Positions 54,801 to 62,812 of a stretch of DNA of 64,000 nt are shown piece by piece (within the stretch, counting starts at the first letter, position 1; each line of letters starts with the position of its first letter). The notes below the pieces were generated by a model, which was not told the origin of the DNA, searched no databases, and was given only the letters and a program-made list of their open reading frames with translations. This DNA comes from Maribacter caenipelagi. Lineage in GTDB: Bacteria; Bacteroidota; Bacteroidia; Flavobacteriales; Flavobacteriaceae. The DNA is taken from NCBI RefSeq assembly GCF_004364175.1, contig NZ_SNZW01000014.1, forward strand, positions 434,001-498,000, written 5' to 3'. The translations under genes and the position numbers were made by a program.

Positions 54801-55384
54801 CAAGGTTCTCTTTTATCTCCTTCCACACGTTCCATCAAAACATGTATATCGTCTGCTATTTTATCATGAACATAGGTTTCATCCCAAGTTTCGAATGCTA
54901 ACAAATCTTTAGTGACAGGGTGTTCTTTATCCACTATTTCGGCAGTGAAGGTTCCTGTTTCATGGCTCATAAATTGAGCACCAACTAAATTGATATATTC
55001 AGGAGCATTCTTAAAACAAAAACTTGCGGAGTGAATAGGAATAAAAGCTTTACCCTCTTTTACAAAGTTTAAAAGTGCTTCCTCTTCATTCTTACCTATT
55101 TCTTCGTGATTGGCATATATAATAAGTCCGTCATACAACCCCAGATTCTTTTCATTTAAATCTGATGGTTTTTCTGTGTAAGTGATGTTGATTCCGTCTT
55201 TGGTTAAAGCAGATGCTAAAATCGGAAAATACTCCCTTGAATTATGGTGTTCCAATTCATGCCCAAGAAAAAGTAATTCTATTCTTCTTGGCTGATCATC
55301 TAACCGCTCTTTTTTGGCGGGGGAACAAGCAGCAAAAAACAGTAGAATTAAGAGATATTTAATAAAAGAAAAATGAGTTTTCAT
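51893..55384 (-). CDS. ThuA / membrane-bound dehydrogenase / HEAT / cupredoxin lipoprotein
   Basis: An 1163-residue lipoprotein (FAAC, Cys20). Domains: ThuA-like (about 30-240), PQQ-type propeller of the TIGR02604 group (about 280-680, IPTSFVFYDGG and VWVADWYNFIVQHNPTPN), HEAT-like repeats (about 690-860), a beta-sandwich of GH2-like sugar-binding type (about 900-1020), and a cupredoxin (about 1050-1163). Copper ligands are His1079 (MQHN), Cys1147, His1152 and Met1156 (CTFPGHWRIM), an azurin/plastocyanin type 1 site. No CxxCH is present, unlike most relatives. I infer extracytoplasmic sugar oxidation with copper as electron relay. Confidence 0.9.
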   Translation of the reverse strand: MKTHFSFIKYLLILLFFAACSPAKKERLDDQPRRIELLFLGHELEHHNSREYFPILASALTKDGINITYTEKPSDLNEKNLGLYDGLIIYANHEEIGKNEEEALLNFVKEGKAFIPIHSASFCFKNAPEYINLVGAQFMSHETGTFTAEIVDKEHPVTKDLLAFETWDETYVHDKIADDIHVLMERVEGDKREPWTWVKEVGEGKVFYTAYGHDERTWNNKGFQELIKSGILWAVDDKVKKNWEAFIKDIPTLKYEERANIPNYEKRDPAPKFQLPLSPEESQKLIQVPAGFDVQLFASEPDIINPIAMNWDEKGRLWVIETVDYPNTVRNDNSIGDDKVKILEDTDGDGKADKVTVFAEKLNIPTSFVFYDGGIVVSQAPHFIFLKDTDGDDKADLKEILIDGWGTFDTHAGPSNLQYGIDNDLYGVVGYSGFEGNAFGQDLKFNQNVYRFNPKQETFEVLTNTSNNTWGLGITEDNAIFASTANNTHSVFVAIPNKNLEGVKGIGADGSAKIDGHYYMQPITPNVRQVDVFGGFTAAAGHHFYTARAYPQSYWNKVAFVCEPTGGLVHQARIVKEGSGYAEEDAGNLFASSDEWSSPVDAKTGPDGAVWVADWYNFIVQHNPTPNEDNGGYNAENGEGNAYVNPLRDKGHGRIWRVVPKDDYEYEPVQLSKDDSEGLLEALSSNNQFWRLTAQRLLVERGEDDVLDDLYKLVNAKQIDESGLNNAALHAIWAIHGLDGLDFDSNTHNVIKGALYHKAAALRKAAIQMLPRNNDTDAALFKANMLNDRDPSVQLAALLYFTERPSSKKVGNLLYELAQDDTVLNDSWLYRALYANATIHMNGFLEAFHKANPDYELPVETNMNMSTANYDDSDWQTMEIPQFIEDAGLDMDGIIWFRREVTIPANMVKGSTISLGPIDDSDITYINGVEVGSMASSFSSNRNYEIPDGVLKPGKNTIAIRVEDTGGEGGIYGNFWQMHIKAGESMVRIHGTWKYKVEKNFTDQEEKSATIFDMVALLTKYYGDKSENLGAVVTDKVSDVKVIKIKTITNEMKFDVTQFTVKAGEQVELVLQNPDFMQHNLIITKPGKKEAVGKAADKMAADPNAAELNYVPQTSDVLFATPILNPDQTYSLKFKAPSIPGEYPFICTFPGHWRIMQGVMIVE

Positions 55385-55509
55385 ATCGAGTGTAGTTTTC
55401 TTAGTTCAATATTACTTTAAAAAATAACTTAGAAAATACTGTTACTTATCACATACTAACTGTATTTTATCATTCAATTTACATAATTAATGAAATTTTG
55501 ATACATTAG

Positions 55510-55531
55510 TTGATATTTAAGCTCATATCAA
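55510..55531. promoter_or_regulatory. Candidate operator, AraC/dehydrogenase intergenic
   Basis: TTGATAT (55510-55516) and ATATCAA (55525-55531) are perfect 7-bp complements with an 8-base spacer. They lie 25 bases before the AraC start in the 171-base divergent gap, a suitable place to control both directions. Confidence 0.5.
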
Positions 55532-55555
55532 AATGCTTTCATTTAGCTAGTACCA

Positions 55556-56425
55556 ATGAAATCTGCACTTCAAAAATCACCAATACCAGAAACTCGTGCC
55601 TACTTGGCACATACGTTAAATGAGCCCATTTTTGACCCACATTGGCATTTTCATTCTGAACATCAATTATTTTTAGTTTTAAAAGGAAGTGGCACTCGAT
55701 TTATAGGTGATAGTGTAAAACCCTATAAGGCAGGAGATATAACATTTACAGGTCCAAACCTACCTCACATGTGGCGTAGTGAAAATGAACAAGAACAAGA
55801 AAAGAATATTGCTTGGTCTGAAGGAGTTGTAATTTATTTTCATGAAGACTTTTTAGGAGAGAACCTTTTACACAGTGATGAAGCTATTCGTCTACGACAG
55901 GTATTCCATAAAAGTTTAAGAGGAATGGAATTTACAGAACAGTCTGCCATAACCCTAAAAAAGTTAATGCTAGATCTTTTACTGATGGATGGGTTCGATG
56001 GCATTCTTCACCTTTTAAAAATTCTAAATTTTATAAGTAACACTAAAGAATACCAAATTTTAGCCAGCCCAGGTTACACTAACACATTAAGAGAAGCCGA
56101 TACCGAACGTATGTTTAAAGTATATGCCTACGTGATGAAAAATTTTAAACGAAAAATGGTTCTAGCAGACTTGGCTAAACTCACTAATATGACACCAACT
56201 TCTTTTAGCAGGTACTTTAAACAACATGCAAATAAATCATTTTCAGATTTTGTGAGTGAAATTCGTATAGGACATGCGTGTAAACTACTTATAGAAAAGA
56301 AAATGAACGTATCGCAAGCTTGCTACGAAAGCGGATTTCAAACGCTATCTAACTTTAATAAACAGTTTAAAACGATTACTAATCGTACACCTTTGGGTTA
56401 TAAAAAAAAGTACGAGGTATATTAA
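55556..56425 (+). CDS. AraC family transcriptional regulator
   Basis: A 289-residue regulator: an N-terminal cupin sensing domain (about 15-110, HWHFHSEHQLFLVLKGSG, then KPYKAGDITFTGPNLPHMWR) and two C-terminal helix-turn-helix motifs (about 195-289, LADLAKLTNMTPTSFSRYFK, then NVSQACYESGFQTLSNFNKQF). It is divergent from the dehydrogenase operon and is likely to control it in response to a sugar. The nitrilase gene follows 143 bases downstream and may be separate. Confidence 0.92.
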   Translation: MKSALQKSPIPETRAYLAHTLNEPIFDPHWHFHSEHQLFLVLKGSGTRFIGDSVKPYKAGDITFTGPNLPHMWRSENEQEQEKNIAWSEGVVIYFHEDFLGENLLHSDEAIRLRQVFHKSLRGMEFTEQSAITLKKLMLDLLLMDGFDGILHLLKILNFISNTKEYQILASPGYTNTLREADTERMFKVYAYVMKNFKRKMVLADLAKLTNMTPTSFSRYFKQHANKSFSDFVSEIRIGHACKLLIEKKMNVSQACYESGFQTLSNFNKQFKTITNRTPLGYKKKYEVY

Positions 56426-56568
56426 AACAATCCATTGTCAGTACACATTAAATTATTACCGTAAGTGTTAGTATTTCCTTAAATTTCGGACAGAATTTCA
56501 TATAATAAAGTTTTTGAACTTTTGTTGGTCTATAAATTTCTATGACCTAGTTAATAAGATTATCTACT

Positions 56569-57543
56569 ATGCCCAAAATAATAGACACTCCTGATCAAAA
56601 CAACCTTAAAATTGGTATGGCCCAAATCTCACCGGTTTGGTTGAACAAAGAAGCTACAATTACTAAAATCAAGGAATATATTGTAAAAGCTAGTGATGAG
56701 GATTGTGAATTGGTGGTTTTTGGTGAGGCATTATTACCAGGTTACCCTTTTTGGGTTTCCATGACCGATGGTGCTCAATTCAATTCTTCGGTACAGAAAG
56801 AAATTCACGCACATTATATCAAGAATTCCATTCAAATTGAAGCGGGAGAATTAGATGATATTTGCGCTTTAGCGAAGCAACATAAAATTGCCATTTACTT
56901 AGGATTAATGGAACGCGCCCAGAACAGAGGTGGTCATAGCCTATATTGTTCGCTGGCGTACATAAATAGTGAAGGGCAAATTAAATCGGTACACAGAAAA
57001 CTACAACCAACTTATGAAGAACGATTAACATGGTCGCCAGGTGATGGTAATGGCCTACAAGTTCATGATCTTAAGAATTTTAGTGTTGGCGGGTTAAACT
57101 GTTGGGAGAACTGGATGCCTATGGCCAGAACCACCCTTTATGGCTTAGGCGAAAATCTGCATATTGCCGTGTGGCCGGGTTCCGATTACAATACTGCCGA
57201 TATTACAAGGTTTATTGCCAGGGAATCTAGATCGTTCGTTGTTTCAGTTTCAAGCCTAATGAGCAAAACCGATTTCCCTGAAGATACTCCGCACTTAAAT
57301 GCTATACTTGAAAACTGTCCAGATACTTTAGCAAATGGTGGTTCTTGTATTGCAGGACCTGACGGGGAATGGATATTGCCCCCAGTAATCGATAAAGAGG
57401 GACTCATTACAACAACAATAAATTTTAATAGAGTGCTTGAAGAGCGTCAAAATTTTGACCCTGTTGGGCACTATTCAAGACCGGATGTCACCAAGCTTAC
57501 CGTTAACAGGGAAAGGCAATCTATATTGGACATAAAAGAATAA
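56569..57543 (+). CDS. Nitrilase-type carbon-nitrogen hydrolase
   Basis: A 324-residue member of the nitrilase branch: Glu in FGEALLPGYP (about 51), Lys in HRKLQPTYEERLTW (about 133) and Cys in GGLNCWENWMP (about 168), with the WENWMP context characteristic of true nitrilases. The typical reaction converts a nitrile to a carboxylic acid and ammonia. There is no signal peptide. No nitrile-related genes are next to it; the stop is followed by a stem-loop shared with the convergent gene. Confidence 0.9.
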   Translation: MPKIIDTPDQNNLKIGMAQISPVWLNKEATITKIKEYIVKASDEDCELVVFGEALLPGYPFWVSMTDGAQFNSSVQKEIHAHYIKNSIQIEAGELDDICALAKQHKIAIYLGLMERAQNRGGHSLYCSLAYINSEGQIKSVHRKLQPTYEERLTWSPGDGNGLQVHDLKNFSVGGLNCWENWMPMARTTLYGLGENLHIAVWPGSDYNTADITRFIARESRSFVVSVSSLMSKTDFPEDTPHLNAILENCPDTLANGGSCIAGPDGEWILPPVIDKEGLITTTINFNRVLEERQNFDPVGHYSRPDVTKLTVNRERQSILDIKE

Positions 57544-57546
57544 AAT

Positions 57547-57577
57547 GGAGAGAAATTATTTCTTCTCCCCATTCAAT
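57547..57577. terminator. Overlapping bidirectional stem-loop
   Basis: GGAGAGAAA and TTTCTTCTCC (57547-57570) form a stem with a one-base bulge; the stop codon of the minus-strand monooxygenase gene is inside it. A U-tract is weak on both sides. Confidence 0.45.
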
Positions 57578-58566
57578 TCTTTCATGATTTCGGCAAACAA
57601 TTGGTATGATTTTATACGGTCTTTACCGTCATAAATATTGGTAACCGCAATGAGTTCATCTACCTGTGTATCGGCTATAAATTGTTGCACTTGCTTCTTA
57701 ACCGTCTCTTTGCTACCAATAAAGGAATACTTCAACATTTGCTGAACAGATGGGTTTTTGCTTAACTCTCTTAGTTCGACCGTCATATCTACCGGAGGCT
57801 GCATAAAGCCTCTATTTCCTGTCAATAAACCAACGATCATTTTATAAAGCGATGTAGAAATACGATTTGCTTCTTCATCGGTATCGGCAATGATAATATT
57901 TACGCCAGCCATGGTATATGGTTTTTCCAATTCTTTAGAAGGCTGAAACTCCTGATGATAAATTTGCAATGCATTCATTAAATGTGTCGTCGCAAAATGA
58001 CTGGCAAAGGCGTAGGGCAATCCCTTTTTAGCCGCTAAATGGGCACTATCGGTACTTGATCCTAAAATATATAAGGGCACATCCACCCCTTCCGCCAACG
58101 TAGCCCGTACTTTTGCATCTGCATTTTCAGTAGAGAAATAACGTTGAATTTTTTCAACCTCTAAAGGAAACGACTGCGCTGCCTGAAAAAAATCGGAGCG
58201 TATAGCCTGTGCAGTCAATTGATCTGTTCCTGGTGCGCGACCTAGACCCAAATCTATTCTGTTCGGATATAGAATTCCTAATGTCCCAAATTGTTCCGCT
58301 ATGATTAATGGAGAATGATTTGGCAACATAATTCCGCCAGATCCCACTCTAATCCTTTTAGTTCCTTCTGCAATGTTCCCTATTAAAACAGAGGTAGCAC
58401 TACTTCCTATAGCTACAGAATTATGATGCTCTGCCAACCAAAAACGGGTATAACCCACTTCTTCGGCAGCTTGTGCCAGTGCCAATGAATGATCAAAGGT
58501 ATCTTTTAACGTAGTACCCTCAGATACAATAGCTAAATCTAATATAGAATATTTAATATTTTTCAT
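57556..58566 (-). CDS. LLM class flavin-dependent monooxygenase (MsnO8-like)
   Basis: A 336-residue luciferase-like protein: YSILDLAIVSEGTTLKDTF at the start, GYTRFWLAEHHNS, IRVGSGGIMLPNHSP and LGRAPGTD are the family motifs, and FIADTQVDELIAVTNIYD is near the end. It uses reduced flavin to oxidise an organic substrate. It lies 51 bases downstream of an ArsR-type repressor gene, which probably controls it. Confidence 0.9.
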   Translation of the reverse strand: MKNIKYSILDLAIVSEGTTLKDTFDHSLALAQAAEEVGYTRFWLAEHHNSVAIGSSATSVLIGNIAEGTKRIRVGSGGIMLPNHSPLIIAEQFGTLGILYPNRIDLGLGRAPGTDQLTAQAIRSDFFQAAQSFPLEVEKIQRYFSTENADAKVRATLAEGVDVPLYILGSSTDSAHLAAKKGLPYAFASHFATTHLMNALQIYHQEFQPSKELEKPYTMAGVNIIIADTDEEANRISTSLYKMIVGLLTGNRGFMQPPVDMTVELRELSKNPSVQQMLKYSFIGSKETVKKQVQQFIADTQVDELIAVTNIYDGKDRIKSYQLFAEIMKELNGEKK

Positions 58567-58617
58567 TTCAATAATTTCATTAATACATTTAAAAGTATCT
58601 ATATATCTAATAAAAAA

Positions 58618-58887
58618 CTATAGGTTCCGTAACCTCAGCAAATAATTATCCCACACTTCATGATTTAATGAATAGTGATAATTACGTCCTATTTTATGTT
58701 GGTTGATTAACTCTGCCTCAACTAACCTTTTAATATGATGACTAATGGAAGGCTGACTTAAATCGAGCAGGTTACACGCTTTGGTACATTCTACCTTACC
58801 TTGATTCTTTTGCATATACTGCAATATCTTTAAACGATTTACATCACTTAATGCCTTAGAAATTTTCTCTACTTGTTTTAGCTCCAT
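58618..58887 (-). CDS. ArsR-type transcriptional repressor
   Basis: An 89-residue winged-helix protein: ISKALSDVNRLKILQYM, VECTKACNLLDLSQPSIS (recognition helix SQPSISHHIKRL) and KIGRNYHYSLN (wing). The two cysteines (C-x3-C, about 34 and 38) occupy part of the position of the metal/redox site in ArsR, although not the CVC arrangement. It probably represses itself and the monooxygenase. Confidence 0.9.
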   Translation of the reverse strand: MELKQVEKISKALSDVNRLKILQYMQKNQGKVECTKACNLLDLSQPSISHHIKRLVEAELINQHKIGRNYHYSLNHEVWDNYLLRLRNL

Positions 58888-58904
58888 GATGATTTAATAT
58901 ATTG

Positions 58905-58920
58905 ATACATACAAATGTAT
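58905..58920. promoter_or_regulatory. Candidate ArsR operator
   Basis: ATACAT (58905-58910) and ATGTAT (58915-58920) form a 6-bp palindrome with a 4-base spacer, 18 bases upstream of the repressor start. ATACATTT with AGTAT occurs again at about 58583-58599 upstream of the monooxygenase gene. Confidence 0.45.
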
Positions 58921-59002
58921 TTATAAAATATTGGATTAAACATGAATTGTGATTCTCTTAATAATGATTAACTTGACCTTAAGAATAATACTACAACTAT
59001 AG

Positions 59003-59446
59003 ATGAAGAAAATTACTGAAGCACCACATTTTGTGTTCTGGATTCTGATTCCCATTACAATATTAATAGGGCTAATGGGACCTAATAAAACTTTTTATGT
59101 AAACATCCAAGACATCTATTATGTTATTGGATTGATTCACGTTACCTTAATTATTTCAATCATTTTTGCAGTTTTAGGATTTGGCTATTGGGTCGTCATA
59201 AAGCTAAATGGAATGCTAGTAAATAAGTTGACACTTATTCATTCCATTATTACAATCATTGGGTTCCTTATAATTATCTTAATTCCGTTTTTTCTACTTA
59301 ACATAGTACCTGAAGGTTCCTCTTATGACTTTGTAACTCTACTTAAATTTCAAACTATCGCTTTTTGGATTTTTTCTTTAGTGGTTTTTATTCAACTACT
59401 TTATCTTTTCAATATTATTATAGCTCTGATAACAAAATCCAAATAA
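59003..59446 (+). CDS. Four-helix membrane protein of unknown family
   Basis: A 147-residue protein with four predicted transmembrane helices (about 10-28, 38-63, 72-95 and 115-142) and short loops. No motif was recognised. It lies 115 bases from the divergent repressor and precedes the antiporter gene after 123 bases. It could belong to a membrane transport accessory group, but nothing in the sequence shows this. Confidence 0.65.
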   Translation: MKKITEAPHFVFWILIPITILIGLMGPNKTFYVNIQDIYYVIGLIHVTLIISIIFAVLGFGYWVVIKLNGMLVNKLTLIHSIITIIGFLIIILIPFFLLNIVPEGSSYDFVTLLKFQTIAFWIFSLVVFIQLLYLFNIIIALITKSK

Positions 59447-59510
59447 ATATTAAAACTAAAACATGGATGCTCTCTACATGTTAACATTCTGCCAAACCTC
59501 AACATTTGTA

Positions 59511-59539
59511 TTGGTTTATTGATAAATGATTTAACTTTG
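59511..59539 (+). promoter_or_regulatory. Promoter of the K+/H+ antiporter gene
   Basis: TTG (59511-59513) and TAACTTTG (59532-59539) match the Bacteroidota -33/-7 pair with an 18-base spacer; the ATG is 30 bases downstream of the -7 box. The best promoter match in the window. Confidence 0.65.
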
Positions 59540-59569
59540 GTGCATTAAAATTAAGAGCAATAACCACCA

Positions 59570-61042
59570 ATGAATCTTACCATAGAAAATATACTTCTTG
59601 TAGGCTCTATTCTGTTATTTATTAGCATTATCGTAGGTAAGACATCTTATAAATTTGGGGTACCTACCTTAATTCTTTTCTTGGCTACTGGTATGCTTGC
59701 TGGATCTGATGGTATTGGAGGCATCAAATTTGATGACCCTAAGCTTGCACAGTTTATTGGTATAGTTTCCTTAAACTTCATTCTATTCTCTGGTGGTTTA
59801 GATACCAATTGGAAAGCCGTAAAACCTATTCTAAAAGAAGGTCTTGTACTATCTACCTTAGGCGTTTTACTTACCGCACTTACCCTAGGTACATTTGTAT
59901 ACTACATTACCGATTTCACTATATACGAAAGTATGCTTCTGGGATCTATAGTTTCATCGACCGATGCCGCTGCGGTATTCTCTATACTTCGTTCAAAGAA
60001 CTTGGCGCTTAAGAGTAATCTTAGACCAACTTTAGAGCTTGAGAGTGGTAGTAACGATCCTATGGCCTATGTACTAACACTTGCTTTTCTAACCTTGGTT
60101 ATTAATCAAGATTTAAGTGTTCTTTCTATTATCCCCTTGTTTTTGCAACAAATGATATTAGGGGCTATCGGCGGATTCGCTTTTGGAAAACTAAGCGAGA
60201 TTATCATCAATAAAATTAAACTTGGTTTTGAAGGTTTGTATCCGGTATTGGTCATCGCTTTAATGTTCATTACATTTTCGGCTACAGATGTCGTTGGTGG
60301 TAACGGATTCTTAGCAATTTACATTTGTGCCGTGTATTTAGGCAATCAAGATTTAATTCATAAATCTACTATTTTAAAGATGTTCGATGGTATGGCGTGG
60401 TTAATGCAAATTGTACTGTTCCTTACCTTAGGATTATTAGTATTTCCGTCACAAATTATTCCTTATTTAGGCATTGGATTACTAATTTCGGTTTTCCTTA
60501 TTTTAGTGGCGAGACCGGTTAGTGTTTTATTAAGCCTAATGTTTTTTAAAATGAAAATTGGAAGACGGTTTTATATTTCATGGGTTGGTCTACGTGGCGC
60601 AGTGCCAATTGTATTTGCTACCTACCCCCTTTTGGCAGGCATTGACAAGGCTAACATTATTTTTAGTATCGTATTCTTTATATCGGTTTCTTCCGTATTG
60701 ATACAAGGTACCACATTGTCCATTTTTGCCAAATGGTTAAATGTAGCATTACCAGAAGAGGTAAAGCCTATTGCTGAGAACGACAGGTATATTCTAAATT
60801 TACCAAAATCTGCCATGGAAGAGGTTATAGTAACGCCTAATAGTTTTGCAGTAGATAAGCGTATTATCGATTTGCACTTTCCGAGATCCGCTTTTATTGT
60901 AATGATAAAAAGAGACAGTAAATTTGTACGTCCGGGAGGATCGACAATAATAGAAGCTAATGACATATTAGTTTTACTATTAGATAACGAAGAAAGTTTG
61001 AAAGAAGTGAACGTAATTCTCGACCAAGCGGTTATTGCATAA
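59570..61042 (+). CDS. Potassium/proton antiporter (CPA1, NhaP2/CvrA-like)
   Basis: A 490-residue membrane protein with about 12-13 helices (residues 5-390) and a C-terminal RCK_C/TrkA-C domain (about 405-488, GGSTIIEANDILVLLL). The key helix is LGSIVSSTDAAAVFSIL (about 125-141), with the ND pair in ESGSNDPMAY (about 160) that binds cations. The family exports K+ or Na+ in exchange for protons and is controlled by ligand binding to the RCK_C domain. The next gene starts one base after its stop. Confidence 0.93.
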   Translation: MNLTIENILLVGSILLFISIIVGKTSYKFGVPTLILFLATGMLAGSDGIGGIKFDDPKLAQFIGIVSLNFILFSGGLDTNWKAVKPILKEGLVLSTLGVLLTALTLGTFVYYITDFTIYESMLLGSIVSSTDAAAVFSILRSKNLALKSNLRPTLELESGSNDPMAYVLTLAFLTLVINQDLSVLSIIPLFLQQMILGAIGGFAFGKLSEIIINKIKLGFEGLYPVLVIALMFITFSATDVVGGNGFLAIYICAVYLGNQDLIHKSTILKMFDGMAWLMQIVLFLTLGLLVFPSQIIPYLGIGLLISVFLILVARPVSVLLSLMFFKMKIGRRFYISWVGLRGAVPIVFATYPLLAGIDKANIIFSIVFFISVSSVLIQGTTLSIFAKWLNVALPEEVKPIAENDRYILNLPKSAMEEVIVTPNSFAVDKRIIDLHFPRSAFIVMIKRDSKFVRPGGSTIIEANDILVLLLDNEESLKEVNVILDQAVIA

Positions 61043-61043
61043 T

Positions 61044-61418
61044 ATGAAAAGTACGAATAACATATTCAGAGTGCTTTTACTGGTAACAATTTATTGTTTC
61101 GGTATATATAGTTCTGCCAATTCGTTACCGTTTTCTAATGAGGTAGTTTTACATCAAGATAATGATTCGAAAACCTATTTCTCAGCATCTTCAAAAACTT
61201 TATCTCCGCATGCACAGCAATCTGAAATTTCAGTTTCTGATGTTGCCGAAATATCATCTCAAAATTACAAGCTGCTTTTTACAAGTTTTAATTCACAAAT
61301 AAATTATAGTGAATTAGGTTTCGTAGCAAGGTTTAAGCAGTATCAACTGTATGCCAATACTTTATTGATCAGACATAAAAAGTCTGACCTCATCTTCCCT
61401 TTTCATAGTTTCTGGTAA
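61044..61418 (+). CDS. Exported protein of unknown family
   Basis: A 124-residue protein from ATG 61044 (MKSTNNIFRVLL...). It starts one base after the antiporter stop; a TTG-started frame three codons earlier would overlap the antiporter. A hydrophobic N-terminus (about 8-24) acts as a signal peptide, then a Ser-rich stretch. No family was recognised. Coupling to the antiporter is suggested by the spacing. Confidence 0.6.
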   Translation: MKSTNNIFRVLLLVTIYCFGIYSSANSLPFSNEVVLHQDNDSKTYFSASSKTLSPHAQQSEISVSDVAEISSQNYKLLFTSFNSQINYSELGFVARFKQYQLYANTLLIRHKKSDLIFPFHSFW

Positions 61419-61431
61419 TCCATTTTTTAAA

Positions 61432-61490
61432 GGTTATCGTTTTGATAACCACATGTAACTATTTGATATGATGTTATTTAAAACATCATA
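61432..61490. repeat. Two adjacent stem-loops
   Basis: GGTTATC (61432-61438) with GATAACC (61444-61450), and TATGATGTT (61467-61475) with AACATCATA (61482-61490), each perfect. They lie between two small unknown genes and have weak U-tracts; they may be a terminator-operator combination. Confidence 0.5.
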
Positions 61491-61525
61491 CAGAAATCAA
61501 TATATCATATTTAGAAAATTATAAA

Positions 61526-62005
61526 ATGGAATTAAGAATAGCCGCTATTGGTTTAGTATCTGTTGCACTTTGTGCAATGCCTTTTGTTGTAACTAGCAGA
61601 AGCAGAAAAACGAAAGAAAAGGAAATGATGTCATCTTTAAATGACATCGCAAACAAACATAATTGTCAAATTACGGAACATGAAATTTTTGGTCACTACG
61701 CCATAGGTGTTGATGCACAGAAAAAATTCGTGTTCTTCATTTCAAAATCAGGGGAAGTTTTAAATCAGCAATATGCCGATTTATCTACTATCAAAACATG
61801 TGAAATTGCCAATATCGGTAAATCATATGCTAGAAAAGATAAGGTTACAGAGCAATTGCTTTTAAATCTTTTTCCTAAAAACACCAATAACGAAGATGTT
61901 GTCTTTGAGTTTTATAACGCAGCGGTAAATTTTCAATTGAGTGGAGAATTTCAGTCCATAGAAAAATGGAACAAACTGATTAAAACTATGAATAAAAGCT
62001 CATAA
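61526..62005 (+). CDS. Membrane-anchored protein of unknown family
   Basis: A 159-residue protein with one N-terminal transmembrane helix (about 5-23) and a soluble domain (about 35-155) of alternating strands and helices. No family was recognised. It is flanked by the paired stem-loops upstream and a strong terminator downstream, so it is probably its own transcription unit. Confidence 0.62.
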   Translation: MELRIAAIGLVSVALCAMPFVVTSRSRKTKEKEMMSSLNDIANKHNCQITEHEIFGHYAIGVDAQKKFVFFISKSGEVLNQQYADLSTIKTCEIANIGKSYARKDKVTEQLLLNLFPKNTNNEDVVFEFYNAAVNFQLSGEFQSIEKWNKLIKTMNKSS

Positions 62006-62024
62006 TAAACATGATTTTATTCAT

Positions 62025-62080
62025 AAAGCGAATGGTTTTCTTGTCGACCGAGATAAGAAATACCATTCGCTTTTGTTTTT
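62025..62080 (+). terminator. Terminator after the unknown membrane-anchored gene
   Basis: AAAGCGAATGGT (62025-62036) and ACCATTCGCTTT (62062-62073) are perfect 12-bp complements; inside, TTTCTT and AAGAAA extend the stem. The sequence ends in TTTTGTTTTT. Confidence 0.85.
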
Positions 62081-62130
62081 AATAGGATTACCAATTACTT
62101 TAGTTCAAAGGTTAACGTGAAAAAGAAACT

Positions 62131-62742
62131 ATGAAATTGTTCAATATTGCCATTGATCCATCTAAGAACCTACTCCCCTACGGAGGAACGGTGAATTACC
62201 ATGGCATAATTTTTAATGAAGCGAAAGCAACAGCGTACCTCAATACTTTATTGAACCAAATTGCCTGGAAAAACGATGAGGCTATCATTTTCGGGAAGAA
62301 AATCATTACCAAAAGAAAGGTAGCCTGGTACGGTGAAAAGCCTTTTGAATACACCTATTCTAAAACCACCAAACAAGCACTACCCTGGACGCAGGAATTA
62401 CTTGAGCTAAAATCCAAAACCGAGCAAGCAACCGGAGAAACTTTTAACTCTTGCCTATTAAATTTATACCATGATGGTAGCGAAGGTATGGCGTGGCATA
62501 GCGACGGGGAAAAGGACTTAAAAAAGAACGGAGCAATTGCTTCTTTAAGTTTAGGTGCTGAACGTAAATTTGCCTTTAAACATAAAGATACCAAAGAAAA
62601 GGTTGAACTTATTTTAGAACACGGTAGCCTATTGATAATGAAAGATGAAACACAGACCCATTGGCTGCACAGGTTGCCACCAACTACCAAAAGCAAATTA
62701 CCAAGGGTAAATTTGACTTTTAGAACTATTGTAGAAAAATAA
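62131..62742 (+). CDS. AlkB-like 2-oxoglutarate/Fe(II) dioxygenase
   Basis: A 203-residue dioxygenase of the AlkB family: substrate loop NLYHDGSEGMAWHSDGE with the iron-binding HxD, the second His in TQTHWLHRLPP and the 2-oxoglutarate Arg pair RVNLTFR at the end. This group repairs alkylated bases or RNA by oxidative demethylation. It stands alone. Confidence 0.9.
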   Translation: MKLFNIAIDPSKNLLPYGGTVNYHGIIFNEAKATAYLNTLLNQIAWKNDEAIIFGKKIITKRKVAWYGEKPFEYTYSKTTKQALPWTQELLELKSKTEQATGETFNSCLLNLYHDGSEGMAWHSDGEKDLKKNGAIASLSLGAERKFAFKHKDTKEKVELILEHGSLLIMKDETQTHWLHRLPPTTKSKLPRVNLTFRTIVEK

Positions 62743-62812
62743 AACTACAATTCTCCTCAGCATTTTTGATTGGCTAGCGTTCTCATCATAATTTTTACTT
62801 TAATTTTGCAGC

